Shown here in pieces: positions 7,634-17,184 of a DNA stretch of 64,000 nucleotides. The stretch's first letter is position 1; the number at the start of each line of letters is the position of its first letter. The stretch is taken from the NCBI GenBank assembly GCA_965207165.1, contig OZ242265.1, positions 1,798,001-1,862,000 of the forward strand, in the 5' to 3' direction. Both the position numbers and the translations under genes were made by a program. The stretch is from JAAXHV01 sp965207165 (lineage in GTDB: Bacteria > Pseudomonadota > Gammaproteobacteria > Eutrophobiales > Eutrophobiaceae). The notes under the pieces are model-generated. The model had not been told where the DNA came from, did no database searches, and saw only the letters and a program-made list of their open reading frames with translations.

Positions 7634-8575
7634 TTATGTTTCTGAATACCTGGCGCGCTCCTGGGTAGGCCGGAGCTTGAAGTGTTCGTGGTAACACTTA
7701 CTGAAATGCTGCAGGGATTTGAACCCGGTTTCTATTGCTATCCCGCGTACGGTGGTGCCGGTATGGCGCAGGAGATTGCGCGCGGCGATCAGTCGCAGCC
7801 TCAGGTAATACTGGCTTGGGGAGTAATGAAAATACTGCTGAAACACACGCTCCAGTTGCCGGGTCGATACATTGAGATATTTGGCTATCTCCTCGACGAA
7901 CAACGGCTCTGAAATATTATTGCGCATGAGCAGCACGGCCTCGTTCAGGTAATCAGGTGCGCCCGGAGCCTGGCTGCGCACCGATATATACTGGGGTTCA
8001 CCGAGTTCCCTGATGCGGTCGATAGTGAACTGTTCGGATATCGCGGAGGCCACCTCACGGTTGTAATCCCTGCGCACCAGGAACAGCATCAGGTCCAGCG
8101 GCGCGGTGCCGCCGGCACAGGTATAACGGTGCCGGTCAACCTCGAACAGTTCATCGGTCACTTTCAGTTGGGGAAATTCCTCGCGCAGACTGCCAATGTT
8201 TTCCCAGTGAATTGTGCAGCGATGATCATTCAGTATGCCGGATTTTGCCAGCAGAAATGCCCCGGTACACAAGGCGCCCATAGGCTTGCCGCCGGCCAGC
8301 CGCCGCAATGCCCTGCCCAGCGGCGGATTCCAGGAGTCCTTGACATGCACTCCTGCGCATACGAATAACATGTCAAGTTTTCTTGCCTGCTCAAACGGCA
8401 GGGTGGGATGGATTTCCAGGGCGGCGCTTGAGGACACCGGAGCATCGTCAAAAGTCAGGACGGACCAGCGATACAACTCCTGCTCGGAGGTTAAATTTGC
8501 CATGCGCAGCGTCTCGACCGCCGAAGAAAATGCTATCAGGGTAAAATTCGGCACCAGCAGGAAGCCGTAATGCAA
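7634..8575 (-). CDS. cdhR: GlxA-type AraC regulator of carnitine/betaine catabolism (CdhR/GbdR-like)
   Basis: A 313-residue protein. Residues 1-180 form a DJ-1/PfpI-like (GATase1) ligand domain with a nucleophile-elbow-like GALCTGAF. Residues about 210-310 form an AraC helix-turn-helix domain ending GFKSLQHFSKCYHEHFKLRPTQER. CdhR and GbdR of Pseudomonas have this architecture and sense carnitine or betaine/dimethylglycine. Its position between the transporter genes and the carnitine enzyme genes points to the CdhR role, although the two regulators cannot be separated from sequence alone. It probably activates the surrounding minus-strand operon. Confidence 0.83.
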   Translation of the reverse strand: MHYGFLLVPNFTLIAFSSAVETLRMANLTSEQELYRWSVLTFDDAPVSSSAALEIHPTLPFEQARKLDMLFVCAGVHVKDSWNPPLGRALRRLAGGKPMGALCTGAFLLAKSGILNDHRCTIHWENIGSLREEFPQLKVTDELFEVDRHRYTCAGGTAPLDLMLFLVRRDYNREVASAISEQFTIDRIRELGEPQYISVRSQAPGAPDYLNEAVLLMRNNISEPLFVEEIAKYLNVSTRQLERVFQQYFHYSPSQYYLRLRLIAARNLLRHTGTTVRGIAIETGFKSLQHFSKCYHEHFKLRPTQERARYSET

Positions 8576-8608
8576 TGGTTGTTTCGTAGCTATCGCCCTA
8601 CCTCCGGG

Positions 8609-10192
8609 TTAAACCTCGCGCACCTCCGTACTGCCGTCCGGCCGTTGTTCAAGCGCGTAATTCGCCGATCGGAGTGTTTTACCAAAATCCTTGCGCAGCC
8701 ATTTGAATAAGGATACCTGAAGGATCACCAGAACCGGGATCAACGGCAATGCGGCAATCACCGTTGACGTCTGTACGGTCTTCAAGCCGCCGGCCGCGAT
8801 CAGCCCGACCGCTATAATGGCAAGGGCAAAGGCCCAGGCAAAGCGGTTCCAGCGAGCCGGTTGTCCCTCGCCGGTCAGGTTCCTGGTACTCATGCTGGAC
8901 AGTACGTAAGCGGCAGAGTCCAGCGTCGTGGCAAGGAAAATAATGCACAGGAGGGTAAATATAAACACCGTAAGCCCCCCTCCCGGAAGGCTGCTGACGA
9001 TGGTAACGACAGCAGCAGGGATACCTGAATCGTTCAGCACCGAGGATATGTCCAGAGTTCCACTCATCTCCATATCCAGGGAATACCCGCCGGCAATCGC
9101 AAAAAAAGCCATGCAACCGATGCTCCCCCATATCACCTGGCCGATGATGACCTCCCTGATGGTGCGTCCCCTGGAGATGCGCGCCACGAACAGCCCGACC
9201 ATCGGCGCATAGGCAATCCACCAGCCCCAGTAGAATACCGTCCAATCCTCCGGGAAGCCGCTTTTTACAACCGGGTCCATCCAGAAACTCATACGGAACA
9301 GGTTGTCCAGCATCAGGCCGAAACTGTTCACGGACATGCTCAGGATGAATACGGTCGGACCGGCAACCAGCACGAAGACCAGGAAAAGGATAGCGAACAC
9401 TGCGTTCGTGTCGGCGAGTATACGGATACCCTTCTCCAGCCCCAGGTATACGCTTGTCGCAAAGACTGCCGTCCACACCACCAGGACGCCGAGTTGCAGC
9501 ATGGGCGTATCCTGCAGGGAAAAACTATCGGCGACAAGCGCGGAGACCAGGGGAAGACCCAGCCCCAGGCTGGTGCCTGTGCCGCCGATGATGGCAATTA
9601 TCACAATCACATCGACTCCGGTACCGAGCCAGCCCGCACTCTGCCTGCCGAGCAATCCGGCACTTGCGGTACTGATCCTGCAGAAAGGCTGTTTCCGGAC
9701 GTACATGGAATAGGCAATCGGCAACGCCGGCAGCGCGTATATCGCCCAGGGCACTATCGACCAGTGGTACTGGCCGTACATGTGCGCCCACTCGGCCGCC
9801 TCCGGCGAACCCGCCTCGACTCCGAACGGGGGCGATTGCAGATAGAAGATTGGTTCGATAAATGCCCAGTTGGTCAGGCCGATGCCTATCCCCACGGTAA
9901 ACATCATGGCGATCCAGCTTGGTGTCGAAAACTCGGGGGGCTCGCCGGGAGCGCCCAGGAGCACCCGTCCGTAACGGCTGAAGGCCAGCCAGACAAGCAC
10001 CGCGATGGCGCTGAAACCCACCAGGAGATACAACCAGCCAAAATAGCCGGTCACTACCTGCAAGGAATTGCCGAGAAGCAACCTGGCATGGTCGGGTTTC
10101 AGGACCAGCAATACACCGATGAGCATAACCAGGATAAAGGTCGGCAGGAAAACCCTTTTATCCAGAGACGGCTGTGGGGATGGCGAGTCCAC
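8609..10192 (-). CDS. BCCT family transporter, CaiT-like
   Basis: A 527-residue, 12-helix betaine/carnitine/choline transporter. It aligns well with CaiT in EPPEFSTPSWIAMMF, the SPPFGVE loop and the substrate-site helix DWTVFYWGWWIAYAP, where the Trp box reads W-W-x-x-Y as in CaiT instead of W-W-x-x-W as in BetP. Unlike CaiT it keeps a glycine-rich GIGIGL stretch typical of ion-coupled carriers. It should import carnitine or a related trimethylammonium compound across the inner membrane. It lies between a second BCCT gene (42 bp) and cdhR (33 bp). Confidence 0.9.
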   Translation of the reverse strand: MDSPSPQPSLDKRVFLPTFILVMLIGVLLVLKPDHARLLLGNSLQVVTGYFGWLYLLVGFSAIAVLVWLAFSRYGRVLLGAPGEPPEFSTPSWIAMMFTVGIGIGLTNWAFIEPIFYLQSPPFGVEAGSPEAAEWAHMYGQYHWSIVPWAIYALPALPIAYSMYVRKQPFCRISTASAGLLGRQSAGWLGTGVDVIVIIAIIGGTGTSLGLGLPLVSALVADSFSLQDTPMLQLGVLVVWTAVFATSVYLGLEKGIRILADTNAVFAILFLVFVLVAGPTVFILSMSVNSFGLMLDNLFRMSFWMDPVVKSGFPEDWTVFYWGWWIAYAPMVGLFVARISRGRTIREVIIGQVIWGSIGCMAFFAIAGGYSLDMEMSGTLDISSVLNDSGIPAAVVTIVSSLPGGGLTVFIFTLLCIIFLATTLDSAAYVLSSMSTRNLTGEGQPARWNRFAWAFALAIIAVGLIAAGGLKTVQTSTVIAALPLIPVLVILQVSLFKWLRKDFGKTLRSANYALEQRPDGSTEVREV

Positions 10193-10234
10193 GTTTACTT
10201 GAGATCCAGATATTAAGCCTGTCAGAGCATATCA

Positions 10235-11725
10235 TTAGTTCGCTTCGGACAACAGGCCCAGGATCAGGCACAGGCAGGACAGGAGCAGCACCAGGGTGAA
10301 CGGTACGGCCATGGTGATGGTGCCGGCCTGCAACGCGCTCAGGGCATCGCTGCCGCCGCCGATGAGCAAGGCTGCCGCGATAAATCCCAGCAGGACAGCC
10401 CAGAACGCGCGCTGGTAGCGGGGAGTGTCCAGTTTGCCGCCGGCCGTGATTATGTCTATGACCAGGGAACCGGAATCGGCTGAGGTAACAAAAAAAGTCA
10501 ACACCAGGACCACGGCCAGCAATGATGCAAGAACGGTAAACGGCAGGTTTTCCAGCATATGGAACAACGCCAGGGAAGGGTCGGTGATACCGCCTGCCAG
10601 TGCGCCGATGCCTTGCTGCACCTGGTCCAGGGCAATGCCGCCAAAAACAGACATCCAGATGGCGCTGACCAGTGTCGGCAACAGCAACACGGCCGTTACA
10701 AATTCCCTTACGCTGCGGCCCCGGGAAATACGCGCGATAAATACGCCCACAAAAGGCGACCAGGATATCCACCAGGCCCAGTAAAACACGGTCCAGCTCT
10801 TGTACCACGCCTCGTCTTCACGGCCCACCCAGTCACTCAAGGGGAGGAAGTGCGTCAGGTAGTATGAAAGGTTCTCGCCAATGCCGAACACGGTCGCCAG
10901 GGTGGGGCCGGCGCATATCACGAAAACCAGGAGCAGCAGGGCAGCCAGGATATTGAAGTTACTCAGTACCCTGACGCCGCGGTCCAGCCCGCGTACGACC
11001 GAAATGATGGCGATTGCCGTGATCACGGCGATAAGCAATAACTGAGTCGTCAAGCCGTTGTCCACACCAAACACGGAATGCAGCCCCCCCGTTGCCTGTT
11101 TCGCACCCAGTCCGAGAGAGGTTGCCAGGCCGAATATGGTTGCGAACACAGCCACTATGTCTATGACATGGCCCGGCCAGCGCCAGCATTGCTCGCCGAA
11201 CAACGGGTAGAAGATCGACCGGGTCGCCAGCGGCAGGCCCTTGTTGAATGAAAAGAAGGCAAGGGACAATGCCACCACGGCAAAGGTGGCCCAGGGATGC
11301 AGCCCCCAGTGATATAACGCCGCCCCCATTGCCGCGGCTGCGGCTTCGGGCGAATGGGGCGCTACGTTCAACGGCGTTCCCGACCAGTTCGTATAGTAAG
11401 CAACCGGTTCGGCCACGCACCAGAACATCAGGCCGATACCCATCCCGGCCGCAAACAGCATGGAAAACCAGGACAGCCTGGAAAACTCCGGTTCCGCCGC
11501 GGGACCGCCAAGGCGCACTTTCCCGAACGGCAGCACGATCAGCAGCAGGCAGAATAAAACAAAGAAATTGCCGGAAATCATTACCAGCCAGTGGAAGTTA
11601 TCGATGGACCAGTTCTTTGCCCGGTCAAGAATGACATTCGCGTCCTGCGGAAACGCCAGTACCCCGATAACAAAAGCCACGGTGAGAAATGCGGTGATGA
11701 AAAACACCGGGTTGTGCAGTTCCAT
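10235..11725 (-). CDS. BCCT family transporter, BetP/OpuD-like
   Basis: From ATG 11725 the product is 496 residues with twelve membrane segments. The frame is open to 11956, but the extra 77 residues look like untranslated upstream DNA (cysteine-rich, no helix). Diagnostic sites are GMGIGLMFWCVAEP (sodium/substrate helix) and TVFYWAWWISWSPFVGVFIARISRGR, the complete W-W-x-x-W aromatic cage of glycine betaine carriers. It probably transports glycine betaine or choline, complementing the CaiT-like carrier downstream. It is the first gene of the minus-strand carnitine operon and is divergent from an MFS gene. Confidence 0.9.
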   Translation of the reverse strand: MELHNPVFFITAFLTVAFVIGVLAFPQDANVILDRAKNWSIDNFHWLVMISGNFFVLFCLLLIVLPFGKVRLGGPAAEPEFSRLSWFSMLFAAGMGIGLMFWCVAEPVAYYTNWSGTPLNVAPHSPEAAAAAMGAALYHWGLHPWATFAVVALSLAFFSFNKGLPLATRSIFYPLFGEQCWRWPGHVIDIVAVFATIFGLATSLGLGAKQATGGLHSVFGVDNGLTTQLLLIAVITAIAIISVVRGLDRGVRVLSNFNILAALLLLVFVICAGPTLATVFGIGENLSYYLTHFLPLSDWVGREDEAWYKSWTVFYWAWWISWSPFVGVFIARISRGRSVREFVTAVLLLPTLVSAIWMSVFGGIALDQVQQGIGALAGGITDPSLALFHMLENLPFTVLASLLAVVLVLTFFVTSADSGSLVIDIITAGGKLDTPRYQRAFWAVLLGFIAAALLIGGGSDALSALQAGTITMAVPFTLVLLLSCLCLILGLLSEAN

Positions 11726-11870
11726 CCTGAGGATGCGGACGTTGTCCCGGCCGACCCTGTACGAGCTCTGGTAGTGATTGCTGGATTGCACTATATATCT
11801 GATTGAGCAAAGTTTTTCTGCTGTCACACTATAACCCGGAAGAGCAGGTAAAGCTATGCATCGATTGCAC

Positions 11871-11898
11871 TTGACTATCTGTAAAATTAGCGGACAAT
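11871..11898 (+). promoter_or_regulatory. Candidate sigma-70 promoter for the MFS gene
   Basis: TTGACT (11871-11876), a 16-nt spacer and GACAAT (11893-11898) face the MFS gene that starts at 11997. The match is moderate and was found by eye. Confidence 0.35.
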
Positions 11899-11996
11899 CA
11901 CGCCACCTGCCGCTAACCAGGTAAGGCTGGCTATCCCTATTACGAGGCTCAGACATCGATCACCTGTTCACACGCTTGAACTAACCGGATCAGAAC

Positions 11997-13271
11997 ATGA
12001 AAACACCACAGATTTTACCCGTCTGGAGCCTGCTGTTCGGCGTGGCCTTGATTTCCGTCTGCAGCGGCATGCAGGGCACGCTGCTGGGGCTGCGGGCCTC
12101 CCTGGAAGACTTTGCGGTGGATACGATCGGGCTGATCATGTCCGCCTACTACCTGGGTTTTCTCCTGGGCGCCCGCGTGGTGCCCAAGTGGGTAAGACAG
12201 GTGGGACATATCCGCGTCTTTGCAGCGTTGGGGTCAATCGCATCCGTGGTCATCCTGCTGCACTCTGCCATCGTTGACGCGACGATGTGGATAGGGTTCC
12301 GCGCGTTGACCGGCTTTTGCCTGTCAGGCCTGTTCATGGTCTCTGAAAGCTGGCTGAACGCGATCACCGGCAATGACAATCGCGGCCGCCTGCTGGCCGC
12401 CTACATGTTCACCATCACATTGGGGTTCGCCGGCGGTCAATTCCTGATAAACCTGGCTTCCCCACTGGGTTTCGAGTTGTTTATCCTTGCCTCAGTAGTG
12501 TTGTCCGTTGCCATCGTACCCATATTGCTGAGTAATATTTCCGCCCCTGCAATCGCCTACGCGGAACACCTGGAACTGGGGAAGTTGATCAGACTGACTC
12601 CCCTGGGAGCCATGGGCGTCTTTGTCCAGGGTCTCAGCTTCGGCGCAGTGATGTGGTTGACCGCGGTATTCGGCAAGCAGAGCGGTTTTTCCGTTGCCGA
12701 AAGCGCCTTGCTGGTAGGTACACTGATGCTCGGCGGGTTGGCGTTATTGCTGCCGGTCGGCGGCTTGTCGGACCGCCAGGAACGCCGTCATACCCTGCTG
12801 TTATTGTCAGTCCTGGCTGCGGGCGCGAGCCTGTTTGTGCCGTTTGCCGCACACATGGGCAACCTGTGGTTGCTAGCCGGCCTGTTGTTCCTGGTGGGCG
12901 GTGTGGTCCTGTGCTTTTATTCGGTGTCCCTGTCCCATATCAACGACCACGTCCGCAATGAACAAATCCTGTCGGCCAGCGGCAGCATTATTTTTATCAA
13001 CGGAATCGGCGGGTTATCAGGGCCCATACTCAGTACCCAGGTAATGAAGTTCTTCGGTCCGGGCAGCCTGTATTACTTCGTGGCCCTGGTTTACCTGTTC
13101 ATGGCGCTGTTCACCCTGTACCGGATGTCGGTACGGGCGCCGATTACCGCCGGGGAGCAATCCCACGGCATGACAGTCATGTTGCAGACCTCGCAGGTCA
13201 TCGTGGCGGAGGCCATGGATGAAGTGGACCAGGGTGACCCGCTGGCGCCGGAACAGCGCGACCCGGCTTGA
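11997..13271 (+). CDS. MFS transporter (YcaD-like)
   Basis: A 424-residue major facilitator with about twelve hydrophobic segments. It has the family loop between helices 2 and 3 (LGARVVPKWVRQVGHIRV), an SESWLNA motif in helix 4 as in YcaD-type carriers, and a cytoplasmic tail of about 45 residues rich in charged residues. The substrate is unknown. It is divergent from the BCCT operon and convergent with soxG. Uptake or efflux of a catabolic intermediate is possible but not supported by any specific residue. Confidence 0.82.
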   Translation: MKTPQILPVWSLLFGVALISVCSGMQGTLLGLRASLEDFAVDTIGLIMSAYYLGFLLGARVVPKWVRQVGHIRVFAALGSIASVVILLHSAIVDATMWIGFRALTGFCLSGLFMVSESWLNAITGNDNRGRLLAAYMFTITLGFAGGQFLINLASPLGFELFILASVVLSVAIVPILLSNISAPAIAYAEHLELGKLIRLTPLGAMGVFVQGLSFGAVMWLTAVFGKQSGFSVAESALLVGTLMLGGLALLLPVGGLSDRQERRHTLLLLSVLAAGASLFVPFAAHMGNLWLLAGLLFLVGGVVLCFYSVSLSHINDHVRNEQILSASGSIIFINGIGGLSGPILSTQVMKFFGPGSLYYFVALVYLFMALFTLYRMSVRAPITAGEQSHGMTVMLQTSQVIVAEAMDEVDQGDPLAPEQRDPA

Positions 13272-13306
13272 TTCGATTCGGATCCCCAACGACAAATAGT
13301 TGCACC

Positions 13307-13894
13307 TTACCCTGTCGTGGCGCTGCTATGCAGCAGCCACAGGGCCGCATATTCGGCGAAACTGCGGCGGACGATGATATCGAAGGTTGGGGTGTCATCG
13401 ACCAGGGCGATCAGCATGGACGTTTTGGCCAGGGTGGTCTGTGCGCATTGGCCTACTTTGAACGCGCGCGGGTGAAGGTCCAGGGTACAGCCTTTGGCCA
13501 GTACCTTTCGTACCTGGCTGCCGCGCAGGCGGATTAAAATCTGTCCGCCCGTCACATCGACCAGGGAATGGCATTGCCCGGACAGGCTTTTCTCCAGTTG
13601 TACCGCTATGCCGTTTTCCTTGCCTGGACCGGTGACCAGCAACCACTCATCGGGACCCAGCCAGAATTGTGTGTTTTCTCCGGCCGTAAACGTATTGGCA
13701 ATGGTGGGCAGGGGCTGTCCAAGCGTTGACTGCACCGCTTGCAGGAACTGCTCATCGCCGGGGCTGCCACGCAGGTTCAGGTAACCGTATCCGGGCCGTA
13801 CTTCCATTTGTACGTCGGGATTACCCGGGCCGCTGGTAGTCTTGCCATTGAGGAAAGAGGTCAGCGCGTGCTGTCTTTGGGGCGTATCAGGCAT
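13307..13894 (-). CDS. soxG: Sarcosine oxidase gamma subunit
   Basis: Started at ATG 13894 the product is 195 residues. It overlaps the end of soxA by 8 bp, as is usual in sox operons; the frame extends to 13936 but that would overlap more. The sequence has the SoxG/GcvT-like fold signature GPDEWLLVTGPG, SLVDVTGGQILIRLRGSQVRKVLAKGCTLDLHP and a terminal AEYAALWLLHSS. It is the last subunit gene of heterotetrameric sarcosine oxidase and completes the order soxB-D-A-G. Confidence 0.9.
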   Translation of the reverse strand: MPDTPQRQHALTSFLNGKTTSGPGNPDVQMEVRPGYGYLNLRGSPGDEQFLQAVQSTLGQPLPTIANTFTAGENTQFWLGPDEWLLVTGPGKENGIAVQLEKSLSGQCHSLVDVTGGQILIRLRGSQVRKVLAKGCTLDLHPRAFKVGQCAQTTLAKTSMLIALVDDTPTFDIIVRRSFAEYAALWLLHSSATTG

Positions 13895-16889
13895 GTTGCC
13901 GCTCTCCTTTCGGGTCATAAAATACCGGGGAGACAATCTTCACCCTGGCAAATCGTCCGTCGCGTAATGCGGCGTGTATGACATCGCCCTTCCGGGCGCG
14001 CCCGGCGCTCACCAGCGCCAGGGCAATGGGCCGGCCGAGACAGGCGCTGTAATAACTGGAGGTGACGTGGCCGAGTTTGGCCACAGGGGGTTCTCCACCG
14101 GGTTGTTCCACCAGTTGCGCACCTTCCGGCAGGACCCCGGTCCCGTCTTCGCATAACAGGCCAACCAGTTGTTTACGGTCCGGCCGTTGGCATTCGGGCC
14201 GGGCGAGGGAGCGTTTGCCCAGGTAGTCCCTGTCCCGGGACAGGAGCCAGTGCATCCCCAGGTCCAGGGGGGTGACCGAACCGTCGGTATCCTGGCCGAC
14301 GATGATGAAACCCTTCTCGGCGCGCAACACATGCATGGCTTCAGTACCGTAAGGGGTAATGCCGTAGTGCCGGCCCGCCTCCATCAGGGTTTGCCACAGG
14401 GCCGGGGCCAAATCGCTCTCCACGTTGATCTCATAGGCCAGTTCGCCGCTGAAACTCACGCGGAATATCCGTGTGGCGAACCCTGCCAGTGTGCCGGAGC
14501 GTACCGACATGAAGGGAAAGTCATCCGGGTTGAAGGCGATATCGGATTCCATGCCCTGCAACAGGTTCCTGCTGCCAGGGCCGGCCAGCGCAATGGTGGA
14601 CCAGCGTTCCGTCACCGACGTCAGGTAAACCTTCAAATCCGGCCACTCCGTCTGCAACCATTGTTCCATCCAACCCAGCACGCGTGCAGCGCCGCCCGTG
14701 GTGGTGGTCAGGTAATAATGCTGCCCGCCCAGGCGCGCCATCACCCCGTCGTCCATGACCATGCCGTCTTCGCCAAGCATGATGCCGTAAGCGCAGCGTC
14801 CGGTCTCTATCCGGGCGATATTATGGGTATAGATACGCTCAAGAAAGACCTGCGCATCCGGGCCCCGCACCTCTATCTTGCCCAGGGTCGAAGCGTCCAT
14901 GATTGCCAGCGAGGAGCGGGCGGCAAGGCATTCACGGGCAACCGCTCGATGTATATCCTCTCCTTCCCCGGGGTAATACCAGGGGCGCAGCCATTGCCCC
15001 ACTACTTCGAATTCAGCCCCCGCCGCTTCGTGCCAGTCATGCAGCGCGGTCTTGCGCACCGGGTCATAGAGCGCACCCACGCCGGCGCCGGCGCAGGCGC
15101 CGAAGGTGGCGGCCGTGTAGGGCGGCCTGAACGTGGTCGTGCCGACATCGGCAACAGGTTTGTCCAGGCATTCCGCCAGTATTGCCATGCCGTTGATATT
15201 CCCCAGTTTGCCCTGGTCGGTGCCGAAACCCAGCGCGGTATAGCGTTTGACGTGTTCCACGTTCTGAAACCCTTCACTCACGGCCTGGTACACGTCCGCC
15301 ACGGTGGTATCGTTCTGGTAATCGATAAACTGTTTCGGACAGCGCTGCGGCGGTTGCGGCAAGGGAACCCGCCATAACGGTCGTTGCGGAAGGGTGTCTC
15401 CGGCGTGGATACGGTTAATCTCCGGCGAGGGAAGCGGAACCGGATGAAACCCACAGGACTGCGCCGCATCCAATCCTGCCTGTTTCCCTTCCTCCAGGCC
15501 GGCTTCCAGCGAAAAGGTACCGTTGCACGCGCCCACGGACACATGCCCCTGCCGGGCAGCGCCGGGTACAAAACAACTGCGGGCCTGATCCCAGGCAATA
15601 CCACCTCCCGCCTGCGAATGCAGGTGAACGGCCGGATTCCAGCCGCCGGACATGGCAACCAGGTCGCAGTCAAGGGTCCTGGATGCAGCGGCGCTGGAAA
15701 CCCGTACCGAACGCACACCTTTTCTTCCCGCTACGCCGGTGATGACGTGTCCCGGGAAAATCTCAATCCCGGCCTGGCGCACGGAGCCGGCTATGCTGCC
15801 GGCGCCCTCCCTGCGGCTGTCGACAATGCCTGCGATGGTGGCGCCTGCCGATAAAAGATCCAGGGCCGCACGATATCCACCATCGTTGTTGGTGAAAATC
15901 ACGCCGCGTTGTCCCGGACATACACCGTAGCGACGAATATACCCGGATACCGCGGAGGCAAGCATCACCCCCGGGCGATCATTGTTCGGAAATACCAGGG
16001 GCCGTTCGTGACTGCCCTGGGCAAGGATGACGCGCCGTGCGCGTACACGCCAGACACGTTGCCGTATCTCTCCGGCGCGCGGTTCACCCGGATGGCCGCC
16101 GCTGCGCTGCAGGATGGTGAGGAAATTGTGATCGTAGTATCCGAACACCGTGCTGCGGGTCAGCATGGTTACTTGCGGATGGCCCGCCAGTTCCTGCACT
16201 GCCCCGTCCAGCCATTCTGCGGCGGAATTGCCGTCCAGCCCGGCCCCGTCATGCAACAGGCTGCCGCCGGGTTCGCTTTGCTCATCTGCAATGATGACCC
16301 TGGCGCCGCATCCGGCCGCGGCCAGCGCCGCCATCAGCCCCGCCGGTCCGCCGCCTGCCACCAGCACGTCGCAATGTGCGTTGATATGTTCATAGGCATC
16401 CGGGTCCGCCTCCCGTGGTGAGACTCCCTGGCCGGAGGCGCGCCGGAGAACACGTTCATACCAGTGCCACAGGAACCGTGGCGCCATGAAGGTCTTGTAG
16501 TAAAATCCCGCGCCCAGCAAGGGGGAGCAGAAGTCGCTGATCGCCAGCAGGTCGGTATCGAGACCGGGCCAGCCCCTGGTCGTGGATGCGACCAGACCCT
16601 CGTACAGTTCCACTTCGGTGGCGCGCAGTCCGGGCACCGTACGGGCGCCGGTACCTGCCTGGACTATGGCGTTGGGCTCTTCCACACCTATACCCACGAT
16701 GCCGCGCGGGCGATGGTATTTGAAACTGCGCCCGACCAGCCGGATACCGTTGGCCAGCAGGGCCGAGGCCAGGGTGTCGCCGTGATAACCCTGACAGGTA
16801 CGGCCGTTAAACCTGAATGTCAGGGGCTTTGAGCGGTCGATACGGCCGCCTTCGGGGAGGCGGTCAGGTTGTTTCATCCTTGAATTCAT
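13887..16889 (-). CDS. soxA: Sarcosine oxidase alpha subunit
   Basis: A 1000-residue protein with the complete architecture of the family. It starts with an N-terminal ferredoxin-like domain (PLTFRFNGRTCQGYHGDTLASALLANG), followed by a dinucleotide-binding domain (VLVAGGGPAGLMAALAAAG, near residue 175). The C-terminal GcvT-like half of about 400 residues binds tetrahydrofolate. With SoxB, D and G it oxidises sarcosine to glycine, hydrogen peroxide and methylene-THF in the cytoplasm. An ATG at 16877 is an alternative start; either start overlaps the stop codon of soxD. Confidence 0.95.
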   Translation of the reverse strand: MNSRMKQPDRLPEGGRIDRSKPLTFRFNGRTCQGYHGDTLASALLANGIRLVGRSFKYHRPRGIVGIGVEEPNAIVQAGTGARTVPGLRATEVELYEGLVASTTRGWPGLDTDLLAISDFCSPLLGAGFYYKTFMAPRFLWHWYERVLRRASGQGVSPREADPDAYEHINAHCDVLVAGGGPAGLMAALAAAGCGARVIIADEQSEPGGSLLHDGAGLDGNSAAEWLDGAVQELAGHPQVTMLTRSTVFGYYDHNFLTILQRSGGHPGEPRAGEIRQRVWRVRARRVILAQGSHERPLVFPNNDRPGVMLASAVSGYIRRYGVCPGQRGVIFTNNDGGYRAALDLLSAGATIAGIVDSRREGAGSIAGSVRQAGIEIFPGHVITGVAGRKGVRSVRVSSAAASRTLDCDLVAMSGGWNPAVHLHSQAGGGIAWDQARSCFVPGAARQGHVSVGACNGTFSLEAGLEEGKQAGLDAAQSCGFHPVPLPSPEINRIHAGDTLPQRPLWRVPLPQPPQRCPKQFIDYQNDTTVADVYQAVSEGFQNVEHVKRYTALGFGTDQGKLGNINGMAILAECLDKPVADVGTTTFRPPYTAATFGACAGAGVGALYDPVRKTALHDWHEAAGAEFEVVGQWLRPWYYPGEGEDIHRAVARECLAARSSLAIMDASTLGKIEVRGPDAQVFLERIYTHNIARIETGRCAYGIMLGEDGMVMDDGVMARLGGQHYYLTTTTGGAARVLGWMEQWLQTEWPDLKVYLTSVTERWSTIALAGPGSRNLLQGMESDIAFNPDDFPFMSVRSGTLAGFATRIFRVSFSGELAYEINVESDLAPALWQTLMEAGRHYGITPYGTEAMHVLRAEKGFIIVGQDTDGSVTPLDLGMHWLLSRDRDYLGKRSLARPECQRPDRKQLVGLLCEDGTGVLPEGAQLVEQPGGEPPVAKLGHVTSSYYSACLGRPIALALVSAGRARKGDVIHAALRDGRFARVKIVSPVFYDPKGERQHA

Positions 16890-17115
16890 ACGTTACCGTA
16901 TCCCTTTCCACTACGAACCAGCGGCGGCAGCCGTGCTCATGTACCCATTGTTCCCGGTGCAACCCCCTGGGATTTTTGCGCATGAACAGGTAATCCGCCC
17001 ACTGCTCGTCGCTGAGGCTGTCCGGATCGGGCGGCCGGGCGATATCCGCCTCACCGCCGTAGCTGAATTCACTCTCATCACGCGCACCGCACCAGGGACA
17101 TTTTATCAGCAGCAC
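16864..17115 (-). CDS. soxD: Sarcosine oxidase delta subunit
   Basis: An 83-residue zinc protein starting with GTG at 17115. The zinc ligands are visible as C6 and C9 in IKCPWCG and H59 and C63 in VHEHGCRRW, at the standard positions for SoxD. It overlaps the soxA start. A 138-bp gap with a heptamer repeat array separates it from soxB, which is unusual because soxB and soxD are normally close together. Confidence 0.93.
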   Translation of the reverse strand: MLLIKCPWCGARDESEFSYGGEADIARPPDPDSLSDEQWADYLFMRKNPRGLHREQWVHEHGCRRWFVVERDTVTYEFKDETT

Positions 17116-17133
17116 GTTAACCCACCTTATTCA

Positions 17134-17184
17134 TAATTAAGAATTAAGAATTAAGAATTACGAATTACGAATTAGGAATTAGGA
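17134..17184. repeat. Heptanucleotide tandem array (AATTAnG units) between soxB and soxD
   Basis: About seven tandem 7-bp units of the form AATTAAG, AATTACG or AATTAGG. The third-from-last and following positions drift along the array from AAG to CG to GG. The same unit on the other strand reads CTTAATT, CGTAATT or CCTAATT, and related arrays occur at 21205-21262 and 31691-31730. This looks like a short tandemly repeated intergenic element, not a gene or terminator. Confidence 0.85.

Noticed and set aside
11726..11956. 77-residue N-terminal extension of the second BCCT transporter
   Set aside because: The extension is cysteine-rich with no BCCT similarity, covers A/T-rich promoter-like DNA, and the protein from ATG 11725 is already a full carrier.
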